Shown: one piece after another, positions 51,567-64,000 of the stretch
Layout of the letters: every line of letters begins with the position of its first letter
Position numbering within the stretch: the first letter of the stretch is position 1
Source: Ophthalmolycus amberensis
Taxonomy: Eukaryota; Chordata; Actinopteri; Perciformes; Zoarcidae
Direction: 5' to 3'
Assembly (NCBI GenBank): GCA_024529925.1
Contig: JAFEUB010000909.1
Coordinates: 2,997,501 to 3,061,500 of the forward strand
Length of the DNA: 64,000 bases
The notes under the pieces: generated by a model
The model's database searches: none
The model's input: only the letters and a program-made list of their open reading frames with translations
What the model was told of the DNA's origin: nothing
Made by a program: the position numbers and the translations under genes

Positions 51567-54500
51567 GAGTGAGAAACCTGAAGGACACTTGTCCCTGGTG
51601 GGATAGCAAAGAGCCTTGTGCCCTAAGAGCTCTAGATCTGCTGCTCTGACAGGTGAGACTATCAGCTCCCCTCAGCTCTCTGACCACATATACTGCACAG
51701 GACAAGGACACAACTTCCACTGACCACTTCAATGCAGTGTCACCTGGCCTGTTATAGGCTGTGTCACCTGTCAATCACAGCTGAGTAATGTATTGTCAAG
51801 CTCCACAGGCCAAGGGCAGCATCAGCTGTGGTGACAGTTAACTCTGCAGAAGACCTTTGAGTCATAACAGCGGTCAGCACACCCCACTTTAGATCTGACA
51901 TCAGTAAAGAATTGTCCTCCATGAGGACCAGTGCGATTAAAATGACTTGGTTTCAGGCAGCAGTGGTGGAGTGTAGAGGACAGTGTAAAGTGGCATTGTT
52001 CCTCATGCCATGCGGCCTAAGATACCTGCAGAGTCAGACCCATGAAAAAGTCAGAATAAACATCATTACCTCCTTCATAGTGTAACATTGCAACTGTGAA
52101 TAGCAGTCTTTTATACACAGCTGGCATCTAATTAGTAACATTTTATCAAGTTAGAAAATTTTCCGTTATTTTTGGGAAAAAAGTTTCTGTTCACTGCAGC
52201 AGGCTTGAATCACCTGCAAAAATAAGGACAAGAACCAAAAACAGAAACATCATGATATGATATTGGTGTTCCTGATAAAGCCGCAGTGTTGTCAAGATCA
52301 CCCAAAAGATACGCTTGCCTACTTCTCCAAATACACTTCACTACTAGTGAGAATTGATTATCATTACTTTGATAAAACCTTGCTAACTCAAGATCCACTT
52401 ATTATCTTTTTCTGAAGTTCCACATTTGCACATTCACATCATGACAACTGAGCAAACAACGACCAACAAAGACCACGGTAAGCGATTCAAATCTGCAGAA
52501 AGCTAAGACATTGTCTGCGAGTTAAAGCTGCACTTGTGTTTTTATATTAAAAAAATGGATCAAATGACTGCACGTCATGTGTAAGTGGTCGCTCGCACAG
52601 ACAAACAGTTAATTAAAACACAAAGCAGTTTCCCTCGGCTCTACACTGTTTTACCGTCTTTTAGCTCATTGTTTTGGTTGAGTCTCATGGCTCTCATTAG
52701 CGTGTGTTTCTGTGAAACCAACTGTATGCTACTTGACAAACAGCAGACAGACAAAGCGAGCAACCAGCTGATGAAGACAGCATTAAGTGCTTTGAGATTA
52801 AACTACTCCAAGGTCAAAAATGTACTTCAGTGCTTCATTATAATCACTTATCTTGTATTCTTTCTTTTTGTAAAGAGTAGTATATCTACAAACCATACAG
52901 AAGCAAACAATCCTCATAACATTTTCATTTCTATGTGAAGACAATGTCCTCAACCCACTTAATTCACTACGTAAACAAGTAACAGTGACAGATTTTCAGA
53001 AATTCAGGATCAAATTTTCCAGATATGAATTGAGTCTTTAATAGAGTGCAATACTTTGTCTACTATATTACGCCGTTAGTGGCTCTCTGCAGTTTTGCAT
53101 GATTAGAAAAGTTGTGTCGTTACATTAGCTGCCGGTGTCTCCTTCTAATCCCATTTGCCTTGTGGTCGCAAAGCCACTCAGCTGAAGGCACAGGGAATCC
53201 ATGCTTTATACGAAGCAGCCCTAATTCAATTGACATTACTGGCTGCCTTTAATGGATTTTACCTGGTGAGCCTGCAAATTGAATATTTTAAGGCATATCA
53301 ACCCCTTTGGAGAAACTGAAGAGAAAGGGTGCAATTTTCATTTTGTGATCATTTGGTAACGAGACGGTGACATACTGGAGATTACAATCTATTTCTCGAG
53401 TTCAATTTGATTCTTCTTCGGTAAAGGACTGTCCCTCTTGCCTGTGGTTTGGGCTTTTATCTCTCTCAAGCCATTTGATGTTCTTACCCACTGCTTTCTG
53501 TTCCTGGAACACACACTCTCTCACACTCACATGCAGCACATACACATAGCTACATCCTTTTGTACACCTCAGATCCGCTCAGCTCCAGTCTGGTCTTTCT
53601 GTGAGGAGTCAAACCCTTTGCTGTGTCATCTCATTGAGCATCTGAGATTGTTATTGTTTCATCTCTCGGTGTGTTGATCTCCCTGTGCGAGGTGGACGGC
53701 CGGCCCTCTCCCTGCTCTCTCTGTAAAGGTCAGTGAGCTGCGGATGAAGTTGTGTCAATCAGATGAGTGCCACACACTGACAGCTAATTTTCATCAAAGC
53801 AACTGTGGGCGAGGGGGGCCGAGGCACAGGACGCCTCGCTTCTCTGAGGATTCTCCACTACTTATCGAGCTACTGACTCACTATGTGGAGATATGGCCCT
53901 GCAGTCTGCTTCGATCCAGAGTCTACTAGCTCTATGAAAAGTTGCAATTCACATGTAACACTGGTTTATACATATGGATATGGAGACGGGGGGTAACTGC
54001 GGAAACAAAATTGTGCTCTAACATCTTTCATTTCTAGAGCAACATCGTCTGATGATCTGCCCACCCAGCTTTTGTTCCTCTCTATTTATTCTCCTCCACC
54101 AATTAAAAACAATTTTGTGAGCATTAGAGTAAGCCATGCCGTGTACTGGGACAGGCTTTTCATTACCTCACAGTGTGTTTGTGCGTGAGCCTGCTCGTCT
54201 CCGTGTGGAATGCTGGGTGCCTCGGTTGTACGCTTATTTTACTCGGTGAATGTGACCGCACATGCATGAGCGTACGCGCGAGTGTGCAAACGCATGCCTT
54301 TCAATTCATGTTTAGGTATACATGAGCAGATGGGTGCGTATCAGAGATTCCCAGCACGTGCAGGGCTTTAGTTCTCTGTTCGCAGGCTAAATCCTCATGT
54401 TGTTGAAGCGGTGTCAGTTGCCTCTGCCACAACACAAAGCTCATCTCTTACCAACTCCCTTCGGAAAGGGGAGACATGGGGGCCAGTCGGGGGTTGAGGG

Positions 54501-57224
54501 GATGTCTGAAAGACGACAGGAAACTCTTGGCTGGTGTAAATAACCTAAGCCAACGCCATGCTGTGTTATCCCTGAAGGACCGAGTTCCCTTTGCACCCAC
54601 CCTGTCCTCCCCTACCTGACAGAGATCTGTGCCATGATGGCTCTACGACCACCATCCACCCTGTTAATGGACACCTGCTGTATTCATATTGAATTGATAT
54701 ACTACAGCTGGAAGACTGAATGTTGTTTGGGTTTCAGTCAAGGAGCATTTTTCAACTCCTGAAAAGCAAAGTGCTAATTACTGTTACGGAAAAACCTGGT
54801 GACTTTTGTCATGTAGTGCGATTGTGAAGACAACACAGATGTCTTTCATAATGGGTATGTGAAATACCTTCCTTGATTTCTTAAGTATTTTTGATTTACC
54901 ACGCAGTTTCCTGTTCATTTCTAGTGTGGAACAATTCTCACTGCGTCAAAATGGAATAACTATAACTCTTGTTTGTCAAAATCATTGCTGCAGCGTACCA
55001 GTTTGCTGTTGTAGTTCGGGCAACTTGCAGTTGGAAGCAATTTGGCTATTTTCTCAGCCAGAATACAGCAAGAGGCTGAACACTACCTTACTTTACTTAC
55101 TTTACTTACACATACAGGTGTGCAGTGTGCACACATACCATATTTGAATATGAAGCATGCACGTTTGTTGTCAAACTCTTCATCACATGAGTTAACAATG
55201 GAAACCTATCGTGCAGTAGCTCTGAAAGCAATGAGATGACTCAGTGACATGTTTGGATGAGACAAACTTTAAACAATTGGGTTCTCCTCAAAATCGTCTG
55301 CGGTATTTTGAATCTCAGCAGTACAGTAATGCCCGTTTGACCAACACACCAGATGAAACCAGAGACGAGACATCAATGTGTGAGCAGCAGAGCCAAAGCC
55401 TTGAATGTAGCTTCCCATTTACTAACCATTTCCTCTGGGCATGCAACTATTTATTTCCCCCATTTTCTCAAAACTGGAAATGAAATGAAAAGGAGCAACA
55501 ACAGGAAGAAAAAAAAGGGAAAAACAAGTGTGCTGGTTAATCTCTATTGCCAAAGGCAACATTGTGACATTATCTCTTCGTCACAGCTTAACAGAAGCCG
55601 GCTCCTATACGTCCCTGCCTTTGTTTGAGGGTGCGTGTAAATACATGTGCAAGCCATACATGCATGAGTACATATGTGCATATATGCATTCGTATATTTG
55701 TGTGTATGTGTGTGTGTGTGTACCAACACATTTTTCTGTGCCCGGCTTGTGTAAGTTTCGAGAGAATTTGCTGTTGTGCTCAAAATGATCGTGTGTGTGT
55801 GTGTGACAGAGTGGAAATACACACGTTTCAGTGGCCTTTGTTGAGCCCCACTACCTGCTCTTCTAAATCAGCTCCTTTCTAAAAGACTTTAACATCCTAT
55901 TGTTAGATGATACTGCAATTCACAGGCTAGAGGAACTATTTCACGGGCCCTCAAACGAACTAACTGCACTGATTCATGTTGCATTAACAAAAAGACATTC
56001 ATTTTGTAAAATGAAATTAGAGTCTGGCTTGTTTGAAAACCATATCTGTTGAAGTGCAAATATTTCACAAGTCTTACATTATCTCCCACCCGAGTATTAT
56101 TGACTGTTTCTATTTCTCGATGCCGCCTTTTTTCCTCCCGCCCTGCGTTCATGTTTTTCCCCCTCTCGCTGTGCTCTTGAATGTCGTGCAAATCCAATTA
56201 GGTGGACACATTCTGCGAGAACACCACAAATCTGCGCTCCATGATAGCAATCATATGTATTCTTCAAATGGGATTTGCGATGCTCCCCTCTGGTTGCTCA
56301 CACCGTGTCTACACAAATGATAGAGTAATTGGCAAACAGATCTCCAGACAAAATGTGTTTCCTCTCGCTTTTATGGCCACTCAGCATAACAATAGATACC
56401 TCTGTAATCTCTGCTGTGTGATTCAGAAATGAAAAGCCAATGAAATGTGCCTCCTGGCATGTGGGGGAGATGACTGTAGGTATGCTACCAGCATCAGTGC
56501 CCCCCCCCCCCCTCCTCCCCCATTGACACATGAGCAAAAGGCACATACTTGCCTTATATATTGCATTGCTTTAAAATATGGCTGTCTATATTCTGGAATA
56601 TATATTATTTCTAAATGCTATGTAGTATACAAAGAAGGAGCAAATTAATAATTCATACGGAGAGAAGCGGCTGATGAGAGGCTGATAGAGTCAGTATATT
56701 ATGTTTACCTGACCATGCTGATGGCCAACAGACAGAGTCTGGCCCCGCCTCTTGAGCATATTGGTTTTCATAAAGTGTTATATCAGTGCATGATATTAAA
56801 ATCAATCAGTTGTGGTCCTTTTAACACTTCATGGTAATTTCTCTTTTCAAAATCTCTACGTCTACAAATGGTGCTCATTTTGTGCTCTTGTAATGTATCT
56901 GTTTTCCTTCCGTTGAGTGGTCAAGATGAACAGAACGACACATTGATTTAAGTAACTGCAGAGCGCTCAGTCATGCTCTGCGCCTGCAAATGCAATCTAC
57001 CTCTTCTCTAACCTGCCTCGCTGTTTTTCCATCTACCTAAACTCACACATATAACAATATCTACAGTATTTGTTTTCTCTCTTGCCCTTTTCTCTTTGAT
57101 AAGAAAAAAGAAACTAATTGTGCGTTCCCATTCCCATAATACCATACTATTAAGTATGCAAAAAAAACATTTTGTATATCCCAATACATAGTCATGTCAA
57201 ATGAAATATGCCCTGCTTAAACAC

Positions 57225-57620
57225 TAACTATAGCATGCAAATACGTTTGCTAAGTAGCATGAAACGGTGAGGCTGATGCGAATGTTACTAGTTTTGCAGG
57301 TATTTAGTCACAAACCAAAGTATTGGACAAAATGAAAATTTGTCCAGATGATGGCCCTAGATGGAAAGTTCAGGTACTACAATAATTCATTCTCAGGGAA
57401 ACATGAATATTTGCACCAAATTTGAGGGCAATCCATCCAATAGTTAATGACACGTGTTATTCCAAATCACAAATGTCAACCTCAGAATGGAGCTCGAGAA
57501 AGAAGTCACTTATTGCAGGACATCCGGCCACAATGCACTCCCCCCACCATTCCCAATCTTTAGAAAAACAATGAGCCCCACACGGACCAAAGTGGTGGAC
57601 AAAAGCGACATTGCCATCCT
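57225..57620 (+). repeat. Fish interspersed repeat (GGTGGCGCTAG / CCAAAGTATTG family)
   Basis: It contains AGTCACAAACCAAAGTATTG, GATGATGGCCCTAGATGGAA, GGCAATCCATCCAATAGTTA, AAATCACAAATGTCAACCTC and GGACCAAAGTGGTGGAC. This is one of the longest copies in the window and carries the same words in the same order as the copies near 8.4 and 23.9 kb. Confidence 0.75.
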
Positions 57621-59299
57621 AGCAGCTAACGTTGCTACCTAACTCGCATACATTAATCAGCAAGCAGGCACTCACCCCAGCTCAATACTGTCTAATCACC
57701 AAGAGGGGGGGTTTGGGTAAAACTATCAATAATACCACACACACAGGACCCCCTGCATACACTCTCAGACACACACACAAACATCAAATCAGTAAAAAGG
57801 CATTAAAGATCCTTTCTTTTTCTTTTTACGACTTTGCAAAAGTTTCCATGTCTTATTGTACATTGCGGAAATAAAATAAAAGTCTCTTTTGATGTGTCGC
57901 GTAGTGTAGGCGTTTGGCTTGATTTATTTTTTTGTTTGCCACTGTGTGTGTGTGCGCGTTTTGTTTCCAGTGTCTGCTCCTGCAGCAGTTACGGTCTGTG
58001 AAGCAGCACACTCGCTGCTTCACGATGAGCGCGGTGCTTTACACTGTTCCATTAGCCGTCAACCACAAACCATCACAAAGTGCTGTCCTCCTGCTGTCTC
58101 TCTGCCGTTCCCGCCACACTGAATCTTCTCTCTTTTCCCCCTGTGCCCCACTGAGCTGTTGCATTCCCTGCACACTGTTTCTGTAGGCGGGATGGCACGA
58201 TAAAACAGAAAATGCTTCCTCGGGGAAGCTGCTGATTGTGGATGCATGTGGTCCTCAGGAGGAGTCAGTGGAGAGAAATGGTCAGAAGAGGTCACCAAAC
58301 CCTGCGATGCATGTGAGCCAGCAGCAGCCCCACAGAGCCAGATGGAAGCAGGCCACAGAAGTAACTGGAGTGCAGCCAGGGTCGCGGCACGCAGACCACT
58401 GGTTGGGGACTCCCATTGTCGTCCAGCCGCGACCTTATTGGATTTCTCTGGAAATGTTTATTCCTTTCTCTGCCCCGCTGAGGAGAAGCTCTCACTTATC
58501 TCATCACTATTTATTGAGGGAGCCCCTGAGGTGTCCAAGCATACAATCCGGTGTAAGGGAAGATGGGCAGCAGGGACAGGGCAGAGAGACAGGGTCGAGA
58601 GAGAAAAAGAATAAGATAGAATGTACAGTGCAGGATGATTTTCTTCACTTGTTATCCAAGAAAGGGTTGCAATGACATAAAATGGCATACGAATCGGGAT
58701 TGGACCGCTCTGTGGTCTCCGATTGCCTCTGCAGCACCTGCATTCACTTCTCTTTGTTCAGCTCAGTTTGTCTCAGACTCATTACGGTGCCGATGAATAC
58801 GCGTCAGGGTATTTTATGATTTCTTAAAGAAGTTACGTCTTTTTAGTGGGGTTTAGTGCGACTTTAAACTGTCAGCTGTCTCCTTTTTACGCTGCTACCC
58901 TTCTTCCCTCTGTGGGCTGGTGTCTCTTAAATTCCCCTGTAGTTGTGTAATACTTGGTATTCAGAACATCCAGTCTTGATTGTAGCTCACAGGAGACCTC
59001 TTCAGAGAAAGAGGAGAGCCCAGGTATATTAATATAAAGTGTCCCCTCCTTCATTTTCAAGGGGAGTGTCAGCTTGTTAAACTTTGAGGAGAGTTCTACA
59101 CAGTTGTTGTCTGGCTTGCCCTCGACTTCACTCTTTATTTGTGTCCTGGAATGCCACCCAACAGAGTGATACAGTCAAGTTGTATAAACTGGAACACAAG
59201 ACCTCAACATTTAGGAAAACATACAAAAATGCAGCTACCAGAATTATTGATCACGCACTTTATATAAGACTCTTATAATAGCCACGCTGGCGACATGGC

Positions 59300-59680
59300 T
59301 CGAGGTATGTCATGACATTAAGTTGAATGGTCTTTCGGTCATTATACTATGGTCCAGACTGAACTATCTCAACAACTACTGGATGGAAGGCTATGACAGT
59401 TTATGGTCCACTCATTATGACTTTGGTGTTAGCCTAAAGTTTCCTCACGCACCACTATAAGGTTTTGCATGAGATGTCTCCACAACTATTGGATGGATTA
59501 CCATGACCTTTGGTCCACATTCATTCAGTCACTCAGGATGAATTGTAATCATTTTGGTGTTTATACTACATTAGTTCAAAAATATTATACCTGCTAAACA
59601 CCACCATGTGAGCATTGTCATTGTGAACATGTTACATTGTGAGCATGTCCATGTTGGCATTCAGTTTAAAGTAGCTAAAT
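59300..59680 (+). repeat. Fish interspersed repeat (GGTGGCGCTAG family), partly duplicated
   Basis: CAACAACTACTGGATGGAAG at 59370 and CACAACTATTGGATGGATTA at 59480 are the same block appearing twice, about 110 bases apart. The tail then carries CATGTGAGCATTGTC, GTGAGCATGTCCATGTTGGC and AAAGTAGCTAAATGCCACA, also seen in other copies. Confidence 0.75.
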
Positions 59681-61374
59681 GCCACAAAGAAAAAATATTG
59701 TTTATACTCTTTATCCTCAAAATCTTACTTATGTAACAATACAGTAGTCCTACTCATTATGCAAAATGGCTCCATTCCAAGTGTTGCATTTATTATATAT
59801 TCACCGTGTTCATCACCGCTTCAGCATTATCTCAACCCGCCAAAGTCTGTTTTGTCCCTCCACAATTTCGTAATGAACCGAAAAATATTTTTACAATTCC
59901 CGAAATTCACAAACTTGTTGATAAGAGCACAACGATCTCGCCTCTTGATTTTGCTGTCAGAGTTCACCAGACTGATGCATTTGTAGTGACATTCTACAAT
60001 TGAGTTTTGATAAATATCAGGATTGCTATATTTTTAAGAGCTGGCCGATTCAAAGGCATATATTCCCTGGTTGAGCTTGCAACATGAATCTATATCACAA
60101 TTGAATGAATGCTATTTAACCTCCAGGAGACGCTGGCTGGTTACAAGGCCAAATTGACCATTAAGTCAATCAAAGACATTTCAAGCATACTCTTAACACC
60201 TACTCAGTCAGCTTGGATATGGTCTGTGGAGTAATGACTGGCTGCCCTCTGAGACTCAACTGTGTTTAAAGCATTTTGAAGCCTCACCACTGATCGACAT
60301 CCCGATCACTGAAGTGTAAAGAAACCAGATACAAGACCCCGCTGCTCCCGTTGGGACCCGAGGAGGACTGTGCCCAAGCTCTTTGTGTTAGAGTTGTATG
60401 CACTGCCAGTAAGTTCCTCCTCAGCACTTCCTTTCACTCTGGCTTGAACAGAGGATCTTCCATTTAGTGGGAGAAAAATGCGGCCTTGGACTGACACTGT
60501 GGGGTATTTTGTGACGTCCCGTGTAGTTCAGTATTAGCAGTGGGTTAAGATGAAGTGTTGTAATTCACCTTTTGGTGTAGCCACTTCTCATCCATCTATT
60601 CCAGTTGTGGACGAAGTTTAGGCGATTTCCTGATTTTCCAAAAATGCTTGAGTTTAGTAAACATGTTCTTGTTGCCCTCAGTCAAAGGAGGATAAAAGGG
60701 AATATAAATATAGCATTTTAGCAAACTACACTGTGAACATTGGGGATTATTGTATTTTGAGCTATTGATCCTGCTGTAGTGGGTTCAGTAGCCTATATTT
60801 TATTTGGTATCAAACTATTTGTATTCATTTTATTTCAGTAATTCATGTATTTATAGAATTTTTAATTATTTCCATTGTTATAACTAGTGTGGATAATCAC
60901 GGGTCATTGGCAGCAGTCTACCTCCATTTATAAGTGATAAAATGGCTTAAACGTAAACGTTTCTGACAGCTGTTACAGTCTGTTGTTACAGTCTGTACAT
61001 TGTTTCCATTATTCCCTTTGCCCCACACGGATGCAAAAACACATTTGCCAGTGATTATCTTCACTGCATATTACTCCAGGGATGAAATAAAGCCATGTCA
61101 TAACCAGTTTAAGTCAAGTGCTTAAGTAGAAATACAGATTCTCCAGTTCAGGGACAGGGTTGCTTTGACACATAAATTAATCTGTGTGTCACAGCAATCC
61201 TTCTGTATTTGAGGTCCATGAGTTTCTGTTCAGGTATCTGACAAACAACATCTATTATCTTGTTGTATTTGTTTGTTTTTAAGAGAAGATATTAATTATA
61301 TAAATATATCGATATCTATTTTTGGTAAATTAAATGTTATATTTATCTGGAATTTAAAAAAATAATATTAAGAA

Positions 61375-61441
61375 TAACCGATCATTTACAAAATAGATAA
61401 ATTGACAGATAAAACAATTAATCATTAGGTACAGCCCTACT
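61375..61441 (-). repeat. Fragment of a GGGCTGTACCTAATGATTAA repeat
   Basis: Read on the minus strand, AGTAGGGCTGTACCTAATGA and TTAATTGTTTTATCTGTCAA resemble the start of a small hAT-like fish repeat, related in style to the fragment at 36721-36816. Confidence 0.5.
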
Positions 61442-63061
61442 CCTGAGTACACAACTATGAACATAAAATGTTTTAATATCAATAAACCCATAACGCTTCA
61501 ACTATCACCCTCTGGTCAGGGGCATTAAATCAAAGTAATCACACCTGTGGGATCACTTCCTGCACACAGATTATGCTTCCACCGACACATTCACCCTCTT
61601 TCTGTTGCCTGCACAGGAACCACCTTCTCTGCTGAGTGATGATGAATGGTTCAAGGGTTGCTTTCATTCATGAACCCAAATATTTGTTGGTGTTGTCAGG
61701 TGGACCACTAACCTTTCAGTTCACCCTCACGTCACGCACATTGTAAATGAAGGCAAAGACTGCTCGGAGTCCTCTCAAAGGACAAAAATATCATGTAGTG
61801 TGACCAGAAGACTAAATAGCTTATGTGGCAAAATCCGTAAATGTGTGTAGGTCTTCAATCATAGACACACAACAGAGAGGGAAGCAGCTGGCAAAAAAAA
61901 ATTTAAAAAAAGAGATCAAATCATGTTTGGAAGACTGCAACGCATTCAGATCGACCCTTAGATGTGGTGTTTATCTTCATTCTTATAGCGAGGGGAAGCA
62001 TGCCCTCCGTCATATTATCCACTTTGCATACAACCCCCATCACAACATGACATTACATCAAAGAAAAGAAGCATGAATGGAGAGAGCAGATATGTTCATT
62101 GGTATACAGACAAGCAATCGCAAAGTGCATGGTAAAGTGGAGCAACAAATTCAAGATGAAAGCAAAGTCCTATCTTTGGGTCTCATCTGCCAACCTGGTA
62201 TGGATTGGATGGGGAAAGGGATTGGGCCTTCTCTTTTAATTTAGTCTTCTCTTCAATCCTGGAACTTTGCTGTCACACTTTGACAAAATCACACTGTTCT
62301 CATGTTATGGAACATTAGTCTTAATACATTTTACGTCAACACGTTGACCCAGATCACTCTCGGTGGATACACTTTACAATATGGGTTACATGTATAAGAG
62401 ATTTTCATTTTGTTTTTATCCTCATGGTCATTTTCCTCCTTTGTAGTCGACTGAGCCAAGGACAGTGATGCTGTAATATTGCCGCAGTCAAAGAAACCTT
62501 TTCATAATGTCCTTTTCCAGATTGCGAGAGGGTGAATCTATGACTGAGGGAGGTAAAGGAGGAAGAGGAGTGGCATAATGGGATGGTCACTATGGATGGC
62601 AGTTCCCAAAGTATCAGAGCGTTACTCGCTGATTAGCAAATTTTAGCAAACAAATACTTCTAGCAAAGATGTACAACAACACATACAGTTTAGAGTGTAT
62701 TAACTGCTCATTAAAATAGCAGGTGTTTGCTTGATTGACCAGTGGAACACATGAGATAACACACATGTCTAAAGTCAGCCAATTGTCCTCTTGGGGGGCA
62801 AACGGTGTGATCAAAAAAAGAGAACAGCTGGGACATCTTTTGAAGACCAGACAGCGCAGTGAACCATCTGGATAATGTATTGCTAGAGAGACAAATGGCA
62901 GAAAAAAAAATAAAATAATTGTCTGTCTGGACGCAGCTGCCATGCATGGATCAGCTGGATACATCCAGTGAGTCATTGAAATGAGGATATCCATGGTAAC
63001 AGAAGTAGAATCGTTCAGCCTAATGCGTTCATAAACACGTATTGTTGTTTTTTCTCCACAG

Positions 63062-63208
63062 AGTGAAGTTGAAAGAAGGACTGACGTTTCTTGGGGCTCG
63101 TCCCAGCAATCCCACTCAGTGGATAGTTAGCCAGGACGTGAGGAGCGAAGGCCACCGAGTGGTGACTCTCCACTGCCGCAGGAAGGAGTCCGGCTACGAT
63201 CAGCAAAG
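63062..63208 (+). CDS. tmem132: TMEM132-family protein, coding exon 3
   Basis: A 147-nt exon (49 codons, phase 2 at both ends) between CTCCACAG| and AAG|GTGAGC. Joined to exon 2 it gives MFTLR-VKLKEGLTFLGARPSNPTQW, followed by IVSQDVRSEGHRVVTLHCRR and then KESGYDQQR. This matches the family pattern directly after FTLR: a VK-KG segment, a small hydrophobic strand ending in GAR/GVR, a tryptophan about ten residues later, then a strand with a cysteine (the VTLHC position) and basic residues. It belongs to the extracellular part before the cohesin-like and bacterial-Ig-like middle domain. The frame is intact and open to the donor. The next exon lies beyond the window. Confidence 0.94.
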
Positions 63209-64000
63209 GTGAGCACACAAATTACACCACTTCAAATGGAATACACCAAAAATACACCAGGAATTGATATGGTCGCGTGGGGGAAACAACATTTTTTTGT
63301 GACCATGCAAGTTAAAATTTCACTTGGTCGCATTCACTCGAGTGCATGATGATCATTATCATTACCTTTTAAGCCCCGTTTGGTTCTCCACAAACTCCTG
63401 AAGAAATGATCAAGCTCTTTAGCTGCTACATGCTCCACTATGTTCACCAGCTAGCAACTTTGTGTAACGAGCAAGCTTTGTCTGCAATTTGGTGCTGGGC
63501 AGGTAGCGAACAATGAGTTTAGAGGCGCTTGAGTTTTTTCACAAACCGCTGCCTGCTGCAAACAACTTTAATGGGAGCAGTGAGAGTTAATCAAAACAAT
63601 AAAGTTTAGGATCATAAAGTCACAAGAATGAGCTGAAAGATGCAACAAATCTCCACAGAGTTGAAGGGAACTGCATAATAGTTCTAGGTGGGTTACACAG
63701 TAATGTTTTCCATTGTCTTTAGTCGTATAAAGTCTCCTATACAGGCTACTACCGTTACATTTTGTTGACAGCAGATTGTAATATATATATATATATTTTT
63801 TTTTACATTTTATGCACAACAAAAAACAGGTTTTATAATATATTTAAGAATTGCTTGAATGCATACAGCTGCTACAAATTCTCATCCGCTCACTCTTGTG
63901 ACACTCGACTATTGAGCCCCATCACTTAGACCGAGTAGCGGTTCAATCTTCTAAAACGTTTGAATTTTTCTTACAAATAGCTGCCGCGGATCCTCTAGTC
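63209..64000 (+). other. Start of intron 3 (incomplete)
   Basis: It begins GTGAGC. It contains a short TA repeat followed by a T run at about 63778-63805 and no coding sequence that I recognise. The last bases (GGATCCTCTAG within 63988-63998) resemble a cloning polylinker; see findings. Confidence 0.75.
63778..63805. repeat. Short TA repeat with T run
   Basis: (TA)n of about 10 units followed by about ten T. Confidence 0.85.

Larger units (their letters stand above)
29279..63061 (+). other. Intron 2 of the TMEM132-family gene (about 33.8 kb)
   Basis: It begins GTAAGA and ends CTCCACAG. Both flanking exons are in phase 2, so this is one intron unless a small alternative exon is hidden in it. 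It holds no recognisable host coding sequence. Supported contents are teleost repeats (33.4, 36.7, 39.9, 41.2-41.95, 45.6, 57.2, 59.3 and 61.4 kb), a 20-bp minisatellite at 38.4 kb, CA/TG arrays at 45.2, 49.1 and 51.5 kb, and a double hairpin at 45.9-46.0 kb. Poly-C runs occur near 35396, 50650 and 56500. Stretches at 34560-34860, 46330-46990 and 49780-50420 look like old repeats by wording but I cannot name them. Some segments (31.1-31.3, 48.9-49.0, 53.1-53.3, 56.2-56.4 kb) look like possible conserved noncoding elements. Confidence 0.85.

Overview
This is a vertebrate nuclear window, almost certainly from a ray-finned (teleost) fish. The signs are exons with GT-AG borders, very long introns, many CA/TG microsatellites, and several interspersed repeat families that I recognise as typical of teleosts. 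I see no bacterial-style coding, no rRNA or tRNA gene, and no CRISPR array.

The window holds the 5' part of one plus-strand gene of the TMEM132 family (type I single-pass membrane proteins with a large adhesive ectodomain, mainly neural). Three coding exons join in frame. Exon 1 (4722-4767) encodes a short signal peptide. Exon 2 (28390-29278) encodes most of the TMEM132 N-terminal domain. Exon 3 (63062-63208) continues the ectodomain. Phases match at both junctions: phase 1 from exon 1 to 2, phase 2 from exon 2 to 3. Together they give about 361 residues. The middle domain, transmembrane helix and cytoplasmic tail must lie beyond 64000. The paralogue is not settled; the sequence looks closer to the B/C/D group than to A or E.

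Layout: 1-3700 is upstream flank with one repeat copy. 3737-4721 is a possible promoter and 5' leader. 4768-28389 is intron 1 (about 23.6 kb), with an hAT-like insertion nested in another repeat (13184-13953), a LINE reverse-transcriptase remnant (about 14325-14560), a broken hAT transposase 5' end (24967-25247) and CA repeats. 29279-63061 is intron 2 (about 33.8 kb), with a 20-bp minisatellite, further fish repeats, CA/TG arrays, a double hairpin near 45.9-46.0 kb and some conserved-element-like stretches. 63209-64000 is the start of intron 3.

I found no convincing undescribed system. The most useful results are the assembly of the split gene, including a 46-nt coding exon that is easy to miss, and the layered transposon history of the introns.
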